Below, piece after piece: positions 1 to 5,234 of a stretch of DNA of 5,234 nucleotides (position 1 is the first letter of the stretch; every line of letters begins with the position of its first letter). The position numbers and the translations under genes were made by a program. This DNA comes from Actinomycetes bacterium (GTDB lineage: Bacteria; Actinomycetota; Acidimicrobiia; Acidimicrobiales; JAKAOS01): assembly GCA_021790615.1 (NCBI GenBank), contig JAJYGW010000223.1, forward strand, positions 1-5,234, given 5' to 3'. The notes beneath the pieces were generated by a model, which did no database searches, was not told the DNA's origin, and saw nothing but the letters and a program-made list of their open reading frames with translations.

Positions 1-101
1 CCGCGGCCAACGGCTCGGCCAACGGTGCGGCGAGTCCTGCGGCCAACGGTGCGACGAGTCCCGCGGTCGACGGCTCGGCCACCCTGGTCGAGCGGCACTG
101 A
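1..101 (+). CDS. 3' end of an unidentified upstream gene with a repetitive Ala/Asn/Gly/Ser tail (partial)
   Basis: The reading frame starting at base 3 is open to a TGA at 99-101 and gives the last 32 residues of a protein whose body lies outside the window. The tail is low-complexity: three A-N-G units (codons at 6-14, 18-26 and 42-50) and a diverged V-D-G unit at 66-74, separated by Ala/Ser/Thr/Pro, then a short end T-L-V-E-R-H. Such a tail is probably disordered, and nothing in it identifies the function. In several actinobacteria the gene before atpI encodes a WecA/MraY-like glycosyl-1-phosphate transferase. That is an inference from synteny only. High-GC third positions and the stop followed by a hairpin support a real gene end, but with so short a piece the call stays moderate. 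Confidence 0.6.
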   Translation, partial: AANGSANGAASPAANGATSPAVDGSATLVERH

Positions 102-113
102 ACGCCCGCTGAA

Positions 114-147
114 CGGCCAGCCGACGCGTGAGCGGCTGACCGGTTTG
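114..147 (+). terminator. Possible terminator of the upstream gene
   Basis: Bases 114-123 and 133-142 form an inverted repeat. The inner stem is CAGCCG (118-123) with CGGCTG (133-138). One C/A mismatch follows, then CGG (114-116) with CCG (140-142), and the loop is 9 bases. It begins 12 bases after the upstream stop codon and is followed by a short GGTTTG rather than a full T-tract. It is therefore at best a weak intrinsic terminator, of the kind seen in GC-rich genomes. It overlaps the proposed -35 element of the atp promoter. Confidence 0.35.
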
Positions 148-173
148 CCGATTGTCGCGCTCGCATGTAAGCA
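145..173 (+). promoter_or_regulatory. Candidate atp operon promoter
   Basis: TTGCCG at 145-150 resembles a sigma-70-type -35 box. TAAGCA at 168-173 is an imperfect -10, with a 17-base spacer and a TG just upstream (166-167). This is the least GC-rich stretch of the intergenic region and it lies about 130 bases before the first operon gene. The -10 lacks the conserved final T, so the assignment is tentative. No second candidate of equal quality was seen between 102 and 299. Confidence 0.35.
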
Positions 174-233
174 TTGCGTGATCCATGCGCAAGACGCGGT
201 GCAGTACCTCCCCTCTCGTGAGCTCCGCAACGT

Positions 234-254
234 CGCGGGCCGTGCTGGCCCGCG
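234..254 (+). promoter_or_regulatory. Strong GC hairpin in the atp leader
   Basis: CGCGGGCC (234-241) pairs perfectly with GGCCCGCG (247-254) around a 5-base loop GTGCT. There is no T-run after it, so it does not look like an intrinsic terminator. It sits about 45 bases before the TTG start of atpI, in the presumed 5' untranslated leader. An overlapping alternative, CGCGC (251-255) with GCGCG (260-264) and loop TGGA, would compete with it. A role in mRNA stability or attenuation is inference. Confidence 0.4.
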
Positions 255-286
255 CTGGAGCGCGCGCGGGGGAAGACCATCCACCC

Positions 287-295
287 GAGGGAGGA
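287..295 (+). promoter_or_regulatory. Ribosome binding site of atpI
   Basis: GAGGGAGGA, with core GGAGG at 290-294, stands 5 bases before the TTG at 300. It decides the start of atpI, because no ATG or GTG is as well placed and the protein from this TTG has the expected family length. Confidence 0.75.
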
Positions 296-299
296 CCGG

Positions 300-737
300 T
301 TGTCCGGGCTCGTTGATCGGCTGTCGTCGCTGTCCGGCGGCGACGGCCCGCTCGTGGACGTCGGTGCCGTCTATCGCCGGGCACTCGTCGTAGGAGCAGT
401 GCTCGCCGTGGTGGGTGCGGTCGCCGCCATCCTGATCGGCTACCCGCTCGCTGCGATCGGCGTCGTGGCCGGCCTCGTGCTCGGCGCCGCGAACAACCGG
501 GCGTTCCAGCGGCGGACGGTTCGCCTGCTCGAGGCCGGGGAGACGCTGCCGAAGCGGCCGTTCGCCTCGTCCGTGCTCGCACGGCTGGCGGTGGTCACGG
601 CCGTCGTGCTGTACCTGATCTACGCGGTCCCGGCGATCGGCTGGGGTGCGATGCTCGGCCTCGGTGCGTTCCAGGTGGTGCTGCTCGGGGCGGCGATCGG
701 GGCGCTCTGGCGGGCTGCGAGAGCGAGCGCCGCATGA
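300..737 (+). CDS. atpI: ATP synthase protein I (AtpI-like membrane assembly factor)
   Basis: This 145-residue membrane protein is the first gene of the operon. AtpI-type proteins are not part of the finished enzyme; in other bacteria they help assemble the c-ring in the membrane. The sequence shows four hydrophobic segments in two hairpins, at about 28-46, 49-64, 94-111 and 116-137. A basic, cytosolic-looking loop with Asn-Asn-Arg at 65-67 and a run of Arg/Lys to about 86 separates them. The soluble N-terminus of about 25 residues is acidic and carries no signal peptide. The TTG start is supported by the GGAGG five bases upstream. The stop overlaps the atpB start as ATGA (734-737), so translation is probably coupled. 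The family is poorly conserved, and the call rests on topology, length and position immediately before atpB, the usual actinobacterial arrangement. Confidence 0.8.
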   Translation: MSGLVDRLSSLSGGDGPLVDVGAVYRRALVVGAVLAVVGAVAAILIGYPLAAIGVVAGLVLGAANNRAFQRRTVRLLEAGETLPKRPFASSVLARLAVVTAVVLYLIYAVPAIGWGAMLGLGAFQVVLLGAAIGALWRAARASAA

Positions 738-1504
738 CGGGCGCGCCGGCACTCGGTGGGTGGACCTCTGGGGGGCTGCTCGGGGTCACGAAGACCCAGC
801 TCCTCTCGGGGGGAGTCGGGAGCTACCTCACCGTCCACGTCTTCGGCATCGCGCTCAACCTCGACACGATCTACGGCAGCCTGATCGCCGCGCTCGCGGT
901 CGCAGCGCTCGGCCTGGCCGTGCGCCGGAGCGCCACCGCAGGTGTCCCGGGCCGGTTGCAGCTCATGTGGGAGGCGGTGCTCGGCGCAGTCGAGCGCCAG
1001 GTGGCGAGCTCGATCGGGCCCGAGTCCGGGCCGGTCATCCCCCTCGCGGTGACGATCTTCTTCTTCGTCTTGTTCTCGAACTGGCTCGAGATCCTTCCGA
1101 CGGGCTCCGTGGCCGTGGTCGTGCCCTCCCCGAGCGCAGACGTGAACCTCACCTACGCGATGGCCCTGTTCGTCTTCGGCGTCTACAACGTGGCGGGGAT
1201 CCGCAGGCGGGGGTTGAAGGGCTTTGTCGGCAAGTTCTTCAAGCCCTACGCTTTCCTCTTCCCGATCAACCTGATCGAGGAGATCGCGAAGCCGCTGACG
1301 CTCGCACTCCGGCTGTTCGGGAACCTCTTCTCCGGCGGGCTGATGATCGCCATCCTCGCGGCGCTGTTCCCGGCCTACCTGTCGTGGCTCCCGACGCTCG
1401 TCTGGAAGCCCTTCGACATGTTCATCGGGGTCATCCAGGCCTTCATCTTCGCCCTGCTCACGATCCTCTACTACGAGGCGGCAGTCTCCTCGGAGGGGCA
1501 TTGA
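734..1504 (+). CDS. atpB: F1Fo-ATP synthase subunit a
   Basis: This 256-residue integral membrane protein forms the two half-channels through which protons enter and leave the c-ring. The family signature L-R-L-F-G-N is at 192-197. Arg193 corresponds to E. coli aArg210, the essential residue facing the c-ring carboxylate. The last helix carries Q-A-F-I-F at 235-239, where Gln235 matches E. coli Gln252. The E. coli pair Glu219/His245 aligns with Gly202/Asp228 here, a non-enteric type of substitution. Hydrophobic segments lie near 46-64, 100-121, 139-155, 175-195, 203-218 and 230-247. Full family length is present. The ATG overlaps the atpI stop by four bases and has only a weak purine stretch upstream (GAGAGCGAG at 719-727), so initiation likely depends on coupling from atpI. 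Confidence 0.97.
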   Translation: MTGAPALGGWTSGGLLGVTKTQLLSGGVGSYLTVHVFGIALNLDTIYGSLIAALAVAALGLAVRRSATAGVPGRLQLMWEAVLGAVERQVASSIGPESGPVIPLAVTIFFFVLFSNWLEILPTGSVAVVVPSPSADVNLTYAMALFVFGVYNVAGIRRRGLKGFVGKFFKPYAFLFPINLIEEIAKPLTLALRLFGNLFSGGLMIAILAALFPAYLSWLPTLVWKPFDMFIGVIQAFIFALLTILYYEAAVSSEGH

Positions 1505-1975
<471 letters not shown>

Positions 1976-1989
1976 GACATCCACTCCCC

Positions 1990-1994
1990 GGAGG
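1990..1994 (+). promoter_or_regulatory. Ribosome binding site of atpF
   Basis: GGAGG lies 8 bases before the GTG at 2003, in the 27-base atpE-atpF spacer. It supports GTG 2003 as the start of subunit b, as no ATG lies in the right frame nearby. Confidence 0.75.
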
Positions 1995-2002
1995 CGCAGC
2001 GG

Positions 2003-2551
2003 GTGGTCCTCGCCGTCAGTGACTTCCTGGTCCCGAACGCGACGATCCTGGTCGAGCTCGTCATCTTCGTGGCGCTCGTCGTCTTCCTCGCGACGGTGGT
2101 CCTGCCCCCGGTGCGCCGGGCGAGCGACGAGCGCCGCCGCGCGGTCGAGCGCGGACGCGAGGAGGGAGAGGAGGGTCGGGCACTGCGCCAACGTGCCGAG
2201 GCGGAGCGCGAGCGCGCCCTGGCAGATGCGCGCGCCGCGGGGCGCGAAGCCGTCGAGCACGCGAGCCGCGAGGCCGATGCCGCCAGGACGGTCCTGCTCG
2301 ACGAGGCGGAGCGCGACGCCAGCGAGACCGTGGCCGCGGCGGCTCGGGCCGCCGCCGAGCAGGCCGCGGCGGCCCGAGCCGGACTCGGTAGCGAGCTGCC
2401 CACGCTCGCGACGCTGGCGGCCTCCAGGGTGCTCGGAGGTGGCGTCGAGCCTCGGCACCACGCCGGGCTGCTCGACGCGGCGGTGCGAGGTCTTGGCGAC
2501 GACCGACGCGAGAGCGACAGCGCCGGCGCCGGGGCGGTGACCGAGTCGTGA
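2003..2551 (+). CDS. atpF: F1Fo-ATP synthase subunit b (peripheral stalk)
   Basis: This 182-residue protein is anchored by one N-terminal helix and dimerises as the stator stalk linking subunit a to delta and alpha. The start L-V-P-N-A-T at 9-14, the membrane helix at about 13-34 with Glu18, and the P-P-V-R-R turn at 35-39 are typical of actinobacterial b subunits. Residues 40-140 form a long charged helix rich in Ala, Arg and Glu, as expected for the right-handed b coiled coil. The conserved C-terminal L-A-A-S-R-V-L-G lies at about 138-145. The last 30 or so residues are polar and probably disordered. An almost pure Ala/Arg/Gln/Glu stretch at 111-126 is encoded by a 16-bp perfect inverted repeat. 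Only one b gene is present, so a b2 homodimer is expected. Unlike mycobacteria, it is not fused to delta. The stop overlaps the atpH start as GTGA. Confidence 0.93.
   Translation: MVLAVSDFLVPNATILVELVIFVALVVFLATVVLPPVRRASDERRRAVERGREEGEEGRALRQRAEAERERALADARAAGREAVEHASREADAARTVLLDEAERDASETVAAAARAAAEQAAAARAGLGSELPTLATLAASRVLGGGVEPRHHAGLLDAAVRGLGDDRRESDSAGAGAVTES
2340..2381 (+). repeat. 16-bp perfect inverted repeat within atpF
   Basis: CGGCTCGGGCCGCCGC (2340-2355) is exactly complementary to GCGGCGGCCCGAGCCG (2366-2381), separated by 10 bases. It encodes the Ala-rich part of the b-subunit helix around residues 113-127. The peptide is itself nearly symmetric, with Ala-Arg flanking Ala runs around Glu119-Gln120. 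The mRNA would fold into a very stable hairpin within the coding region. Confidence 0.85.
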
Positions 2552-3599
2552 GGGAGGCCGTGCGCGGGTACCTCGCCGCCGTGCTCGAGGGAGCCACCCG
2601 AGAGGGCGCCCTCGGTGCCATCGCCGAAGAGCTCGGTGGTATCTCGACGACCGTGCGGACGAACGGGCCGCTTCGCGACGTCCTCTCCGACGAGGGGCTC
2701 CCCCCCCACCTGCGTCGCCAGATCGTGGAGGACGTCTTCGCGGGGCGGGTGACGACGGCTGCTGCGCACGTGGCCCGCTTCCTCGTCGAGGCGGAGCGGC
2801 CGAGCGAGCTGGTCTCGAGCTTCGACGAGGTCGCGGAGCGCGCGGCGGCCGAGGTCGCCCGTTCGGCGGAGGACGTCCTCGATCCGCCGGCTTCCCGCGC
2901 GGCCATCGCGGAGCGGGTCTCCGGCTACGCACGGGCGCGCTTCGCCGCAGGGGTGGACCGCCCGGGCCTCGAGGAGCTCGAGGACGAGCTGTTCCGCTTC
3001 GTCCGGACGCTCGAGGCCAACCCGGCCCTCGTCGAGGCGCTCGGGGATCCGCTGCTGGCGCCGACGGCCCGGGCCGGCCTGGCCACCCACCTGCTCGGTG
3101 GGAAGGTCACCCCGCTCACGCTGGACCTCGTCGGCTACGCCGCCGCGTCGGCGGAGGGGCGCGAGCTCACCGGCGTGCTCGAAGCACTCGTCGGGCAGGT
3201 TGCCACGCAGCTCGGGCGGCGCGTCGCCACCGTGCGCAGCGCGGTGGCGCTCGAGCAGGCCCAACGCGACCGGCTCTCGGCGGCGCTCGCGAGTGCGGTC
3301 GGTGCCGAGGTGGAGCTGCGAGAGGAGCTCGACCCGTCCCTCCTCGGGGGGTTCCAGGTCGCCTTCGGCGATACGCAGGTGGACGCGAGCCTCCGTCGCC
3401 GGCTCGACCAGGTCGAGCGGCTGCTCGCGGCGCCGCTCGTCGCCGCCGGTGGACCGGGTGCCGGGACGCCAGCGGGTGGCGGGCGAGGTGGCGGGGTGGG
3501 GCAGGACGGAGGCGGGTCGGCCGAGGTGGGAACGCCGGCGCTCGCGAGCCCGCCGGGCGCACCCGGCACAGGTGCAGACGATGGAGGAGGAGCATCCTG

Positions 3600-3600
<1 letters not shown>
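2548..3600 (+). CDS. atpH: F1Fo-ATP synthase subunit delta with duplicated N-terminal domain
   Basis: This 350-residue protein is the delta/OSCP subunit, which sits on top of alpha3beta3 and binds the b stalk. The usual delta is about 180 residues. Here residues 22-105 and 141-224 align ungapped at a constant offset of 119, with shared E-L, N39/N158, L42/L161, L46/L165, D48/D167, P53/P172, R56/R175 and G-[RK]-V-T at 66-69/185-188. I read this as two OSCP-type N-domains. The C-terminal domain (about 225-295) has the conserved D-P-S-L-L-G-G at 262-268. Enlarged deltas of this kind are known in Streptomyces and in the mycobacterial b-delta fusion. Residues 299-350 form an unusual Gly/Pro/Ala tail, probably disordered, whose last codons also encode the atpA Shine-Dalgarno. 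The GTG start overlaps the atpF stop. A GTG at 2560 is an alternative, but AGGGAGG would then be only 2 bases away. Confidence 0.93.
3583..3592 (+). promoter_or_regulatory. Strong ribosome binding site of atpA
   Basis: GGAGGAGGAG, inside the last codons of atpH, stands 7 bases before the ATG at 3600. It is the strongest Shine-Dalgarno in the window, which fits alpha being needed in three copies per enzyme while delta is needed once. Confidence 0.8.
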
Positions 3601-5107
<1,507 letters not shown>

Positions 5108-5108
<1 letters not shown>

Positions 5109-5155
5109 TGGCCGCCGCGGCGCGCGGGCGCTCCGCCCGGTCGACGGGGAGGTAG
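5108..5155 (+). other. 15-codon mini-ORF between atpA and atpG
   Basis: An ATG at 5108 shares one base with the atpA stop, the same TGATG junction seen between atpH and atpA. The frame encodes 15 residues rich in Ala, Arg and Ser and stops at TAG 5153-5155. That stop abuts the atpG Shine-Dalgarno and lies one base before the atpG start. It contains a short hairpin: CGGGCG 5125-5130, loop CTC, CGCCCG 5134-5139. It may keep ribosomes moving from alpha to gamma, or be chance. The peptide resembles nothing I know. Confidence 0.2.
5146..5152 (+). promoter_or_regulatory. Ribosome binding site of atpG
   Basis: GGGGAGG ends 4 bases before the GTG at 5157. It fixes the gamma start, since no other ATG, GTG or TTG lies in this frame between the atpA stop and 5157. 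Confidence 0.75.
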
Positions 5156-5156
5156 C

Positions 5157-5234
5157 GTGGCCGGCGGTCAGGAACGCACGCTCAGACGGCGCATCCGCAG
5201 CGTTTCGTCCACCCGCAAGACCACGCGGGCGATG
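5157..5234 (+). CDS. atpG: F1Fo-ATP synthase subunit gamma, N-terminus (partial)
   Basis: The first 26 residues of the rotor shaft subunit are present before the window ends. They read M-A-G-G-Q-E, then an Arg-rich helix with R-R-R-I-R-S-V at 10-16 and S-T-R-K-T-T-R-A-M at 18-26. This matches the family start pattern [RK]-x-R-I-x-S-[VI]-x-x-[TS]-x-K-[IT]-T-x-A-M, whose helix pairs with the C-terminal helix as the coiled-coil axle inside alpha3beta3. The GTG start has GGGGAGG upstream. Position after atpA is the standard operon order. The rest of the gene, and presumably atpD and atpC, lie to the right. Confidence 0.95.
   Translation, partial: MAGGQERTLRRRIRSVSSTRKTTRAM

Noticed and set aside
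1..80. Repeats at the left edge considered as a CRISPR array or mobile-element end
   Set aside because: Units are short, unequal and codon-phased with no spacers. They are better explained as a repetitive protein tail.
172..179. Lys instead of Gln in the alpha P-loop (residue 175 of the protein; bases 4122-4124) as a functional anomaly
   Set aside because: The coordinates given are residue numbers of alpha. I recall the same GDRKTGKT in mycobacterial alpha subunits, so it appears to be a lineage feature rather than a defect.
163..188. GCATG...CATGC inverted repeat as an operator near the proposed promoter
   Set aside because: Arms are only 5-6 bases with a 16-base spacer and match no regulator site I can name. 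Chance is likely.
25..393. 122-codon + strand frame over the leader and the start of atpI
   Set aside because: Arg/Pro/Ser-rich, crosses the upstream gene's stop and the leader hairpins, and conflicts with atpI, which has the better ribosome site and a membrane topology that fits.

Overview
The window is the 5' two-thirds of an F1Fo-ATP synthase operon on the + strand, from a high-GC bacterium. Gene order is atpI-atpB-atpE-atpF-atpH-atpA-atpG (subunits I, a, c, b, delta, alpha, gamma). atpG runs off the right edge, and beta (atpD) and epsilon (atpC) would be expected beyond it. The host is most likely an actinobacterium. The c subunit is nearly colinear with mycobacterial AtpE, the alpha P-loop reads GDRKTGKT, and the delta subunit has the enlarged, duplicated N-terminal region known from actinobacteria. 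Unlike mycobacteria, b and delta are separate genes and alpha has no C-terminal extension. This points to a non-mycobacterial lineage; Acidimicrobiia is a guess only.

Layout. Bases 1-101 hold the last codons of an upstream gene with an Ala/Asn/Gly/Ser-rich repetitive tail. Bases 102-299 are an intergenic leader with a terminator-like hairpin, a possible promoter and a strong GC hairpin. atpI (TTG start) and atpB overlap by ATGA. A 210-base gap (1505-1714) precedes atpE and ends in a hairpin directly against a long purine Shine-Dalgarno. atpF follows after 27 bases. atpF/atpH overlap by GTGA and atpH/atpA by TGATG. A 48-base gap separates atpA from atpG and is exactly filled by a 15-codon mini-ORF.

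How the genes work together. Subunits a and the c-ring form the proton path in the membrane. The key residues are Arg193 of a and Glu66 of c; no sodium-type ligands are visible in c. b and delta form the peripheral stalk that holds alpha3beta3 still, gamma is the rotor shaft, and AtpI is an assembly helper. This is core metabolism and I see no mobile element, CRISPR array, RNA gene or defence system. The points worth a second look are the duplicated delta domain with a Gly/Pro tail, a 16-bp perfect inverted repeat inside atpF, the structured leader of atpE, the atpA-atpG mini-ORF, and a Met in the c subunit at the bedaquiline-site position.
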